Assembly (NCBI GenBank): GCA_965371245.1
Contig: CBDUXT010000055.1
Coordinates: 1 to 39,668, forward strand
Reading direction: 5' to 3'
DNA length: 39,668 bases
Source of the DNA: CBDUXT01 sp965371245
GTDB lineage: Bacteria > Planctomycetota > Phycisphaerae > UBA1845
Positions 8,561 through 16,257 of this stretch are shown piece by piece. The translations under genes were made by a program, and so were the position numbers. Each line of letters opens with the position of its first letter. Positions within the stretch are counted from its first letter, which is position 1. The notes beneath the pieces were generated by a model. The model was not told the DNA's origin and searched no databases. It saw only the letters and a list, made by a program, of their open reading frames with translations.

Positions 8561-9376
8561 CTATTGCCCGCCCAGGCACATCGGCGCAAGGGCCTTGAGC
8601 AGCTTCCGGCAGTCTCCACTTGCGTAATCGTGCGGGTCACAGAGGAAAAGCTCGCTTCGCCTCCCGGACGCATCGCTGGTCCGTGATAAGAGCCGTTCGA
8701 GGCGGGTGAGGCAATCGGTCGTCTCCTGGCCTCTGACGCCAATGCTCGTGTTGACCACGACGACGTCACTCTCGACGAGCCCGTGGTAGGCCTGCTGGAG
8801 CTGAATGCGCGTGACGATTTCGTCGCCAAGAGGCGAATAGAGGAACCCGCGCATCCCGGCATCGGTCATTTCGGAACGCTGCTCCGGTGGATCGACGTCC
8901 GCTTCCGCCGGTTCCGAAAAAAGCCCGAAAACCTCCGAAGCAAAAGAGGCCGTGTCGTCGAGAACCCGCTGCAACTCCTTTGCGGCCCGCCTGGAGTTGC
9001 GGAAGACCGTCTCGATCGTGGGAGGCATGGCCATGACGAAGACGCGATGATCGTAGGGATACGCGTGGCGCAGCGAGGCATCGGCATCCGCTTCAAGCAC
9101 CACGGAGCCATAACGGTCCCCCTTGTGGATCGCCGCCAGCGCCTCCGGAAGGATTTCGAAAATGTGCTCGTCGTCGTATTCGAGCCATCGCGCGCTGGCC
9201 ACGCCGCACTTGGGCGGAGGCTTCGACGTGGGCTTGGGGCGGGCCTTGTCCGAGTCGGTCTTGACCAGACGGATGTAGTGCGGCTCGGCCTTCCACAGCC
9301 GATCGATCATGCCGCGGATGAGCGTGCTCTTCCCGCTACAGCGTAATCCACTGACGAAGGTGACCGAGAGTCCCAT
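8561..9376 (-). CDS. P-loop NTPase of unknown role (MobB-like fold)
   Basis: The 271-residue protein opens MGLSVTFVSGLRCSGKST, a Walker A loop at residues 10-18. IRLVKTDSDKARPK follows, recalling MobB-like and related small P-loop proteins in which a Lys-Thr/Asp stretch follows the first helix. SVVLEADADA could hold the Walker B acid. The Cys in the P-loop is unusual. ATG 9376 is chosen because the P-loop then lies at the normal distance from the start; the frame is open further upstream but lacks family features. It is followed after 77 bases by the RNase HII-like gene, possibly as one transcript. Substrate unknown. Confidence 0.7.
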   Translation of the reverse strand: MGLSVTFVSGLRCSGKSTLIRGMIDRLWKAEPHYIRLVKTDSDKARPKPTSKPPPKCGVASARWLEYDDEHIFEILPEALAAIHKGDRYGSVVLEADADASLRHAYPYDHRVFVMAMPPTIETVFRNSRRAAKELQRVLDDTASFASEVFGLFSEPAEADVDPPEQRSEMTDAGMRGFLYSPLGDEIVTRIQLQQAYHGLVESDVVVVNTSIGVRGQETTDCLTRLERLLSRTSDASGRRSELFLCDPHDYASGDCRKLLKALAPMCLGGQ

Positions 9377-9618
9377 GCGCACCTGCCCCCGCCCTATGGA
9401 GCGAAGCGCCTTTTTGTCCCCACGACACCGCTTCGCGTGTACGCCATCATAGGACGCCTCGCGCGCCCTTGCCAGTGGTTTATCGTCTGCCTTGCGACCG
9501 CCATGCGTAGAAGCTACGCGCAATCGCTCGAAATCACCGGATGGATGCTCCCGGCACGTACGATCATCGGCCGGAGGTCGGTCTCGCATCGACAGAAGCT
9601 GGAACATTGAACGCCGAG

Positions 9619-10242
9619 TTAGTTTTCGGACGATTCAGTTGTCGAGAGTTCCAACGAAGAGGTGTTCGAAGCGCGGTCGTCACTGGTCTTGCGCAGCGCC
9701 AGCACCAATTCGACCACACCGGGAGCCTTGCCCACGGATTCGGCGATCTCGATCACCGACAGACCGCGGTCGGCCAGGCGATGGATCTCCGCGTGCCGCT
9801 CGGCGTCGCCGGGAGGCGGAACCGGACCGCCCTCCGCCCCCAGGGTCACCTCGAAGGTCGGCTTGGCCTCCCCGCGCCCGCTCGTCGTCGCCAGCCGCTC
9901 GATTCGGGCATCCGCGTCGCGGATCAAGGCTTCGAGCCGCGCCAGCTTGATGTCGAGGCGTCCGTGGATCTGCCGGGAAAGTTCGTCGAGTTCCAGCATG
10001 GCCTGGTCGATGCCGCGCGTGCCTCGTGATCGATCCGAGAGCTTGCCCCACCGCTCGCGCGCCGGGGCCGGCTTGGCGCTCTTCGATCGCTGGATTCGCC
10101 GCCGCGTTGAGAGCATAAGAGACGTGAGCACGGCGACCGCGATGATGAGCAGCAAGAGCTCGCTGAGCGGGAACCCGCCCGCCGCGATGACCCCCGTCGG
10201 AAGGACTGGGAACAATCCGCCAAGACCCGCTGTCACATCCAT
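9619..10242 (-). CDS. Membrane-anchored coiled-coil protein with C-terminal helix-turn-helix-like segment
   Basis: The 207 residues start with a single transmembrane helix (about 26-48, LSELLLLIIAVAVLTSLML) followed by a basic stretch. A predicted coiled coil spans about 75-120 (MLELDELSRQIHGRLDIKLA). The C-terminal part HRLADRGLSVIEIAESVGK and VELVLALR resembles the small helical domain of the DUF2802/DUF6115 type, which looks like a helix-turn-helix. It is probably cytoplasm-facing and anchored by its N-terminus. Function is unknown. It lies 65 bases after larC on the same strand and may be co-transcribed with it. Confidence 0.7.
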   Translation of the reverse strand: MDVTAGLGGLFPVLPTGVIAAGGFPLSELLLLIIAVAVLTSLMLSTRRRIQRSKSAKPAPARERWGKLSDRSRGTRGIDQAMLELDELSRQIHGRLDIKLARLEALIRDADARIERLATTSGRGEAKPTFEVTLGAEGGPVPPPGDAERHAEIHRLADRGLSVIEIAESVGKAPGVVELVLALRKTSDDRASNTSSLELSTTESSEN

Positions 10243-10307
10243 GTGGCTCGCCTCAATCCGTCAGCCACTTTGCCTGCCAGGCGCACGTTGCGCCGCAGGT
10301 GCAATCG

Positions 10308-11486
10308 CTACGGTCTTTCCCGTGCCGCCCAAGCCGCCACGGCGGCTTCCACGACGCGCCGGAGTGCGATGCCCTCGCGATCGGCCACGGATTTGCAGTC
10401 CTCATATTCAGGGCTCGCGGTCTCCACTCCGTCACGCTCACCGACCTTGATACGCACGTCGCCGAAGGCCGTGCGAACGGTTTCGTGCCGTCGCCGCATC
10501 TTGGCCCGCCGGACACGGTGTCGCCGAACCCCGAAGGTGGTGGTCTCAGCGAAAATAATTCGCTCCAACGCGTCGGCGTCCTGGTTCGCACACAAGACGG
10601 TGACGGTCACGGCGGCGCGCGACTTCTTCATGACTATCGGCACGGCGTAAACATCGAGTGCACCCGCGCCGAGAACCTGTTCCATACAATGGGCGACCAA
10701 CTCCGGTGAGGCGTCGTCCAGGTTGGTTTCCAACACTGTGATTTCATCCACGTCCCCCTCGCCGGGGGTCTCGCCGATAAACACCCGCAACAGATTCGGA
10801 CGCGAACCACCCTCGCGCGAGCCCGCCCCATACCCGATGCTGTCAATCGTCATGGCCGGCAAGGAGCCGAACTCGTCGGCCAACGTCGTAAGCACCGCGG
10901 CCGCGGTAGGCGTGGTCATCTCGCAGACGTCGTCGCATGCGGCGAGGGGCACGCCCACAAGGAGCTCCGCCGTCGCCGGCGCGGGCACGGGCATAACCCC
11001 GTGCTCGCATGTCACCGTACCCGACCCCGTCGGAATGGGCGAGCAAACGACCCGCTCGATGCCGAGCCGCTCAAGCGCCAGGACCGCGCCTGTGATATCG
11101 AGAATGGCATCGACCGCGCCGACCTCGTGAAAATGAACCTTTTCGACCGTCGATCCGTGGACTTTCGCCTCGGCCTGCGCCAGACGCTCGAAGATCCGCC
11201 GGGCGTGGCGCTTGACGACATCGGGCAGCCTGGAGCCCTGGAGAATATCAACAATGTGCTTCAGGTGGCGATGGGGTTGTTCTTCCTGTGCGGTCAGCTC
11301 CACCTGGAACCTGGTGGCCGCAAAACCCTGTTTGTTGACCCGCTCGATGAAGAGCGCATAGCCGTCGAGGCCCAAGGCGGCGAGGTCTGTACGAAGCGCG
11401 TCGGGGTCCGCGCCGGCGTCGATCAGAGAGCCGACGATCATGTCGCCGCCGGCCCCGCTGAAGCAATCGAAGTAGGCGGTTTTCAT
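10308..11486 (-). CDS. larC: LarC, nickel insertion protein for the nickel-pincer cofactor
   Basis: The 392-residue protein has the family opening YFDCFSGAGGDMIVGSLIDA, the conserved KVHFHEVGAVDAILDI, the SPIPTGSGTV segment with MPVPAPAT after it, and a C-terminal domain with VLETNLDDASPE. LarC is a CTP-dependent nickel chelatase that places Ni into pyridinium-3,5-bisthiocarboxylic acid mononucleotide, the cofactor of lactate racemase LarA and relatives. Length agrees with fused LarC1/LarC2. LarB, LarE and LarA genes are not in the window, so the pathway must be completed elsewhere. The ATG at 11486 is well placed. Confidence 0.93.
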   Translation of the reverse strand: MKTAYFDCFSGAGGDMIVGSLIDAGADPDALRTDLAALGLDGYALFIERVNKQGFAATRFQVELTAQEEQPHRHLKHIVDILQGSRLPDVVKRHARRIFERLAQAEAKVHGSTVEKVHFHEVGAVDAILDITGAVLALERLGIERVVCSPIPTGSGTVTCEHGVMPVPAPATAELLVGVPLAACDDVCEMTTPTAAAVLTTLADEFGSLPAMTIDSIGYGAGSREGGSRPNLLRVFIGETPGEGDVDEITVLETNLDDASPELVAHCMEQVLGAGALDVYAVPIVMKKSRAAVTVTVLCANQDADALERIIFAETTTFGVRRHRVRRAKMRRRHETVRTAFGDVRIKVGERDGVETASPEYEDCKSVADREGIALRRVVEAAVAAWAARERP

Positions 11487-11715
11487 CGAACCAACTTGCG
11501 CTCCAAGCGGGCACTCGGATTGTATGGCACGTGGATTTGCACGCAGCTCACCTGTTCATACTTGTACCGAATGCCGCGCCCCATGACCAGCGACCACGCA
11601 TGCGTAGCTCCGTGCGGGCTCGTGACGCTTCCGGGCGGAACAGGAACACCGCATCGGAGCCGCAGGCGCCAGCGCGTAGCCCCCTGGGCGAATACCTCAC
11701 CGGGCTCGCGCACGG

Positions 11716-11750
11716 AAAAAGGCCCGCACAGTGCGCGGGCCTTCATTTTT
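11716..11750 (-). terminator. Intrinsic terminator, probably for the DUF3179 transcript
   Basis: AAGGCCCGC (11719-11727) pairs perfectly with GCGGGCCTT (11735-11743) around a 7-base loop. Read on the minus strand the stem runs straight into a five-U tract (11716-11720). On the plus strand a T5 run follows after a short gap (11746-11750). It lies about 270 bases past the DUF3179 stop and before larC, so it would separate these two minus-strand transcripts. Confidence 0.75.
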
Positions 11751-11944
11751 CGTACCGAACCGTCCTGCCGGTTAGACGCCCCGGTGCTCTGTCGAACGTC
11801 AATCGATGGTTGGGTGCCATGGGCAAGCATCAGCTTGCCCATGGCCTCGGGGCTTAGAACACGGGCAAACAAGTTCGCCCATGCCACCCTCGAAAGCCAT
11901 CAAGTAGTAAGGTGCGACGCACCACCAGGCGTCTATCCCGAGAG

Positions 11945-12000
11945 TGTGTGGCACCGGCATCCTGCCGATGTTTTCACAGGCTGGAAGCCCGTGCCACACA
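11945..12000. repeat. Intergenic inverted repeat with nested hairpin
   Basis: TGTGTGGCAC (11945-11954) pairs with GTGCCACACA (11991-12000). Inside are short repeats CCGGCATCCTGCCGATG and CAGGCTGGAAGCCCGTG. Similar GTGTGGCAC or GGTGCCACAC pieces appear near 188, 13985 and 30057. It begins 18 bases after the DUF3179 stop on that strand and may act as a 3' structure. Confidence 0.6.
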
Positions 12001-12017
12001 TGTGATTGAGATAGGCT

Positions 12018-12845
12018 CTACGGACGATTCTTTTCGGTCGACTCAACCAGACGCTTGGATCCCAGAAGCACCTTCGTGTTCGGGTGCTTCTTACGCCATT
12101 CGCCCAGCGAGACAACCGGCGGTTCCTCGATGAAGGGAATGCTCTCACCCTTTCGCGGACCGGAGATGGCCGTCCACTTGGCGTCGTCCAGAGGCCACCA
12201 GAGGCTCTTGGTCTTCCGGTCGTAAATCAGGAAGACGTTGTTGTGAACATAGCCGCTAACGCCGAACTCATCGATTTCACCGTTGTTCTCACGGCTGTGG
12301 ACCACAGCCAAGCGGGCCAGTGGTCACCATCCGACCGTGACCGGCTTACCGTTGATCCGATCGTTCACCAGTTCGTGCCGATCGAGCAGTGCTTCGGGAT
12401 AGGCCCGGACGTCGTCGCCAAGGGCATAGCCGATGACCGGAATCTCGTCGTTGGTCTTCGGGCTAAAGCCCCGGCGATACCGGCTCCGTCCTATGGCGAG
12501 CAGCCGCGGATCATCCGGCGATACGAAGTATGGGTCGTCGATCGCAGGGATCGCATCCATGCCGATGCCGAACTGAAGTTCCTCGGCGGGAATGGGAGAC
12601 CCGGTGAAGTCATACCACTTGGCGCCGGAATCCATGGGGTCGGTGCCAGGCGGTCCGGCCCAGATGAACGTTTTGCCGTCCTCGACCTTGACCTTGTTAC
12701 TGTTCGCGCCGATTTTCCCGCGGATAGCCTTCCGCGGTGCGGGTGCCCGACCGCCCTCTTGTGCAAGACAAGAAGCAGTGGGCAAGACCGCGGCCAGCAA
12801 CGAGGCGAGCAGCGTGGTTCGTCTGTACACCCTACCTGTGTCCAT
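12018..12845 (-). CDS. DUF3179 protein with in-frame TGA: candidate selenoprotein
   Basis: From ATG 12845 (GGGGAGGAG upstream) the frame runs 173 codons to TGA at 12324-12326, then 101 more codons to the stop at 12018. The N-terminus (LLASLLAAVLPTASCLAQ) is a signal peptide or lipobox-like. HELVNDRINGKPVTVGW precedes the TGA. PLARLAVVHSR, then FGVSGYVHNN, FLIYDRKTKSLWWPLDDAKW and LGEWRKKHPNTKVL follow it. These are the DUF3179 core, in which the family has Cys before Pro-Leu (CPL). The TGA therefore replaces that Cys, at residue 174. A SECIS-like hairpin follows. If TGA were a stop, the conserved core would be lost. Alternatives are nonsense mutation or sequencing error. The family's enzymatic role is unknown. 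Confidence 0.8.
12293..12326 (-). promoter_or_regulatory. Putative selenocysteine insertion site: UGA plus SECIS-like hairpin
   Basis: UGA lies at 12326-12324. After 14 bases comes GGCUGUGGUCCACAGCC (12309-12293). It folds into a 6-7 bp stem with a GU-containing apical loop (GUC or GGUCC). The loop begins 21-22 bases after the UGA. Bacterial SECIS elements sit directly 3' of the UGA, with a GU in a small apical loop at about 16-37 bases, as in E. coli fdhF, whose minimal upper hairpin is also 17 nt. I see the hairpin; its binding by SelB is inference. Confidence 0.65.
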
Positions 12846-12951
12846 TCGTGACTCCTCCCCGGGTCTGGATGGCTGACCCGGAGCCGTGACTATCCGCACA
12901 ACCGGGGGGTACTGTCCGGACTTGGACTTCTCCCAGCGCCGACCACGATCA

Positions 12952-13560
12952 TTAGCCGAGCTGATACTGCCCAAAGCCGACTCGCTTGATGTTCTTCAGA
13001 GTCGGCAGCGTGTTGCTAACGGCTTTGGTGAGATCTTTTGCCTTGGTCTTGAACCCGGCCTTCACCACGCGTGTGCCAATGTCGTTGGGACTCAGAGGCC
13101 TTGAGACCTGACCGAGAACGCGGACAATAAAGTCCTTCAGTGAGCCCTTTCGCGGTGCCTGTCCCGGTGGACGGCCTCTTCGCGCGCCGGATCCCTTGGG
13201 TCGCCCCAGTTTGGCTCCGCCCTTGGACTTCCTACGGCCCGTCATCGCCGGTGAGCCGCCGCCCAAGGTCTGCATTGCGTTAGCCACGGCCTCGATCTGT
13301 GCGTCGAGGGACATGCGTTGATCCGAAAGAGCGCTGTGGTACGCACTCATCTCACTGATCAACCTCTGGGCGCCGTCGAGGGAAGTGCCGCCGATCGCCG
13401 TCACGGCGCGCCGGGTTGATCCCTTGGGACGTCCGAGACGCTTGCCCGATGCCGTCTTCTTTGCACCCCGGGCCCCATGAATCGTATTCATGTGCCTGGC
13501 CAGGTGAGCCGGCATGGCAAACTTCCGAGAGCACCTCTTACACGTTAGTTTCTTCATCAT
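12952..13560 (-). CDS. C2H2 zinc-finger and AT-hook DNA-binding protein
   Basis: The 202-residue protein opens with a C2H2 finger: Cys7, Cys10, His23 and His28 in CKRCSRKFAMPAHLARHM. Two AT-hook-like blocks follow: KRLGRPKGSTRR near residue 42, and GRPKGS then RRGRPPG near residues 118-132. The C-terminal 65 residues (SLKDFIVRVLGQVSRPLSPN to the end GFGQYQLG) look like a winged-helix domain of HARE-HTH type. The protein is strongly basic and should bind DNA. ATG 13560 is preferred over TTG 13575 because GGGAGA sits 7 bases before it. It ends 106 bases before the DUF3179 start on the same strand. Confidence 0.85.
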   Translation of the reverse strand: MMKKLTCKRCSRKFAMPAHLARHMNTIHGARGAKKTASGKRLGRPKGSTRRAVTAIGGTSLDGAQRLISEMSAYHSALSDQRMSLDAQIEAVANAMQTLGGGSPAMTGRRKSKGGAKLGRPKGSGARRGRPPGQAPRKGSLKDFIVRVLGQVSRPLSPNDIGTRVVKAGFKTKAKDLTKAVSNTLPTLKNIKRVGFGQYQLG

Positions 13561-14183
13561 TGTTGAATCTCCCAAGAATGAAACATGAAACGCGTGGGTA
13601 ACCTATGGGATTGCCCCCACGACTGCAAGCGGTATTTCCATGAATTTAGGTGCCGTGATGTCGTTGCAAGCGGCCGTGTCCGTGTCGAACCCAAGACATG
13701 GCCTTCGGCGGTAACTGAGGCCAAGCCTTGCGATTCGGCCCGGCTGGTGGAGACCGCGACCCTACGACCCGGCTGCGGTGCCATCCACGCTCCCCACGGC
13801 GGGGCTGCCACAAGCTTAATTACACTCACAATTTAGATTGGTAGCGCTCGTTCGTGATCTGTTCCGCAAGAACCGAAGGTACACGGTATGGACCGAGCGC
13901 CCCGGCGCCGGCGTTCCAACGTCTCCCGGAATCTTGTGGTACCGCCCTCTTGAGCGTGTTCCCATGGGCTGGGAGCCGGCGCCACACCCCTGGGCTTTGA
14001 GCCGCGCGAGACGGACACATGACTTGAGCGCGGAACCACCATCGACCATCCAGAGGCGCATCGGGCTGGATCAAGATACCTTGTGAGTTGTTCGCCGGCC
14101 CCTCCTGCTGAGTGACTGTGGCGCCGACCTCTCGTAGAGAATCCTGTTCCCTGAAGCCCCTTCTGAGCGTAGAAGTATCACAA
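13561..14183. other. Gene-free divergent intergenic region
   Basis: This lies between the divergent zinc-finger and MutS-like genes and should hold both promoters, but I see no promoter I would defend. Around 13950-13997 there is repeat-like sequence (CCATGGGCTGGGAGCC, then GCGCCACACC) similar to other intergenic palindromes here. The short plus-strand frame 13585-13836 has no ribosome site or family resemblance. Confidence 0.5.
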
Positions 14184-16145
14184 ATGTGCCTGGACGGACA
14201 TACCAAGCCGCCGCACCCGACCGACGAAGGCCGGGCATGGTTGTTGAGGTTTCGGGCGACGGCCGAGACCCAACAGAAGCGACGAACGTCCCTTGAGGCG
14301 AGGTGGTCCGGGGCACGCCTCGGAAGCTTCCTTGCGGCTCTCATCCTCTGGTACCCGCTGGAACTGGGGCTTGAGCAGGCGGTCGGCTTTTCGCTCCTGT
14401 TCTTGGGAATGTTCGCCTTCTCTGTGAGCCACCATCGGATCGCCCGCTCCGGACGTATGCACTCTGACCGGCTCTTGCTGATCCTCGACGAGTCCCTTCG
14501 GCGCTGTGGCGGGCGCGTGACGCTCATCCGCGACCACCGCCGTCCGCCGGACCCCGAAGACCCGCTCCGAAATCAGGAATCCTTGGTCGATGACGGACCG
14601 ACCTGGCAACTGTCGGAGCAGGAATGCGGCGATCTCGATCTCTATTCCCCTCCCGTCGGTCTGTTCGGCCTGCTCAACCGGACATCGACCGTGCTCGGCG
14701 CCCGGCGCCTTCGAGACATGATGGAGCGTCTCTGCCTTTCCTCGTCGTACGTCGAGGCGCGACAGGCGGCGGTCCGCGCGCTGGAGACTCGCTCGGCCGA
14801 GCGATTGACGAGCATGGCCGAGGCGGGGGCACTCCGCGGGCTGGACGCGTCACTCGAGCGGCTGGTGACCGCCATTCAGGGTGCCGAGCCTCTGTCCGAC
14901 TCCAAAGCGATGGCGCTGCTCCGACCATGGTCGATCCTGTCCGGTTGCGCCACGATGGTTGCCCTCGTGGAGATGGGGATGGGTCGCGTCGGCTGGGGGT
15001 ACCTGGCCGTCGCCATGCTGCTGGTCAACGGCGGCATTTACGCGAAGCTACGGCGAACCCTCAACAACAAACTCGCGCCGTGGAAGGGAGTCGTGCCCGC
15101 CGCTCAAGGGTACCTGCTGGCCGCTCGGCGAGCGGGGATCGACCTTCCCGAGGACGGAATCCTCGGTCAACTGCGCGCGCCTCTTTCGGAGGTGACGGCC
15201 GCCACCGCGTTGCCGGCGCTGTGTAACCGAGCGACGTGGGCCGAGAGCGGCGGGATGATGCACGAACTCTGCAACGTTCTCTTTCTGTTCGATCTGCATG
15301 TGACGGCGGCGATTCTCAAGCCCGTCCTGCGGCATCGCGAACTGATGCTTTCCGGTCTGTCCGCGCTGGCCGACCTCGAGGCACTGATGAGTCTCGCCTG
15401 CTTTGCGTTCGAATCCGCCGGTGATCGCCTGGTGTGTTACCCGGCGATGTCGGCTGATGTGGGCATCACCATGACCAACGGTCGCCACCCGCTCGTTCCA
15501 CCGCGGCGATGCGTCCCAAACAGCATCGAACTCGACGGCAACGCGCGCATGTGGGTGGTGACCGGACCGAACATGGGCGGCAAGAGCACATTCCTGCGCA
15601 TGTGCGGTCTCAACTGCCTGCTGGCGCAGATGGGGACGGCTGTGCTCGCCGACCGCATGTCACTCTCACCCGTTCGTATCATGTCCGACCTCCAGGTCCG
15701 CGACGACCTGGCCGATGAGGAGAGCTATTTTCTCGCCGAGGTGCGCCAGTTGGGACGCATGGTGTCCGACGGCGATGCCGAGCACCCGATGCTTGGTTTG
15801 ATGGACGAGCCGTTTCGCGGAACGAACTCGGCCGAACAGGTCGCCGCCAGTCTGGCGGTGGTAGAACATCTGTTGGCGGGAACCGGCCTGTTTATCGTGG
15901 CGACGCATGAGCTGCGCTTGTCGCGGTTCGCCGATCGGCACGAAGGGGTGACCAACCGGCACTTCCACGAGCGATTGGAGAAGCAAGGCATGGTCTTCGA
16001 CTACCGCCTTCGATCAGGACCCGCGCGCCAGCGCAACGCCCTGTTGGTGCTCGAGCGCGAAGGCTATCCGCCTGCGTTACTGTTACGCGCGCGGCACTGG
16101 CTCGCGAGCGAAGGCGAAAGCCCATCGGCGCAGACCGCGCCGTGA
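14184..16145 (+). CDS. Membrane-associated MutS-family ATPase
   Basis: About 653 residues. The C-terminal third is a MutS domain V ATPase: GPNMGGKST near residue 460, the MSDLQVRDDLADEESYFLAE signature helix region, LMDEPFRGTNS near 540 and VATHELRLS. The N-terminal MutS domains for mismatch recognition are absent. Instead there are hydrophobic segments at about 45-80 (FLAALILWYPLELGL, GFSLLFLGMFAFSV) and about 250-288, then a helical clamp/lever region. Such membrane MutS-like proteins are known but unassigned in function; mismatch repair is unlikely. The start is unsure: ATG 14184 was chosen, but GTG 14112 in frame is possible and neither has a strong ribosome site. It ends with TGA, showing TGA is a normal stop here. 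Confidence 0.88.
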   Translation: MCLDGHTKPPHPTDEGRAWLLRFRATAETQQKRRTSLEARWSGARLGSFLAALILWYPLELGLEQAVGFSLLFLGMFAFSVSHHRIARSGRMHSDRLLLILDESLRRCGGRVTLIRDHRRPPDPEDPLRNQESLVDDGPTWQLSEQECGDLDLYSPPVGLFGLLNRTSTVLGARRLRDMMERLCLSSSYVEARQAAVRALETRSAERLTSMAEAGALRGLDASLERLVTAIQGAEPLSDSKAMALLRPWSILSGCATMVALVEMGMGRVGWGYLAVAMLLVNGGIYAKLRRTLNNKLAPWKGVVPAAQGYLLAARRAGIDLPEDGILGQLRAPLSEVTAATALPALCNRATWAESGGMMHELCNVLFLFDLHVTAAILKPVLRHRELMLSGLSALADLEALMSLACFAFESAGDRLVCYPAMSADVGITMTNGRHPLVPPRRCVPNSIELDGNARMWVVTGPNMGGKSTFLRMCGLNCLLAQMGTAVLADRMSLSPVRIMSDLQVRDDLADEESYFLAEVRQLGRMVSDGDAEHPMLGLMDEPFRGTNSAEQVAASLAVVEHLLAGTGLFIVATHELRLSRFADRHEGVTNRHFHERLEKQGMVFDYRLRSGPARQRNALLVLEREGYPPALLLRARHWLASEGESPSAQTAP

Positions 16146-16161
16146 GAGGGGGTACGGCCAA

Positions 16162-16229
16162 CCGAACCGCGACCGTAAGGGAGCGTTTCGTTGGGCAAAT
16201 CGGAAGGTTTCCTCACGGTCGCGACTCGG
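16162..16229. repeat. Dispersed ~25-bp repeat as an inverted pair between convergent genes
   Basis: Positions 16162-16185 carry a copy of the dispersed repeat (core GCGACCGTAAGGGAGCG). Positions 16211-16229 carry it again in reverse (CCTCACGGTCGCGACTCGG). The two halves can fold into a long hairpin in the gap between the convergent MutS-like and aminotransferase genes, where it could stop transcription from both sides. Other copies: 18546-18570, 27289-27313 and 32271-32294. Confidence 0.75.
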
Positions 16230-16257
16230 TTTGTCATAACCTTGCACATACACTTTC

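Larger units (their letters stand above)
11487..12017. other. Gene-free stretch rich in palindromes
   Basis: No gene is supported in these 531 bases. They hold an intrinsic terminator (11716-11750), a palindrome around 11820-11845 built from CATGGGCAAGC and GCTTGCCCATG, and the inverted repeat at 11945-12000. A minus-strand frame across 11483-11887 is antisense to nothing real and has no family resemblance. Confidence 0.55.

Noticed and set aside
9377..9607. N-terminal extension of the P-loop protein
   Set aside because: The segment is polar with no conservation pattern, and the P-loop normally lies near the N-terminus; ATG 9376 fits.
10308..11486. A complete lactate racemase maturation cluster
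   Set aside because: Only larC is present; the neighbours are not larA, larB or larE.
12018..12974. Two separate genes split at the TGA
   Set aside because: The second part would start at a TTG inside the DUF3179 core with no ribosome site, and the halves are in the same frame without a gap.
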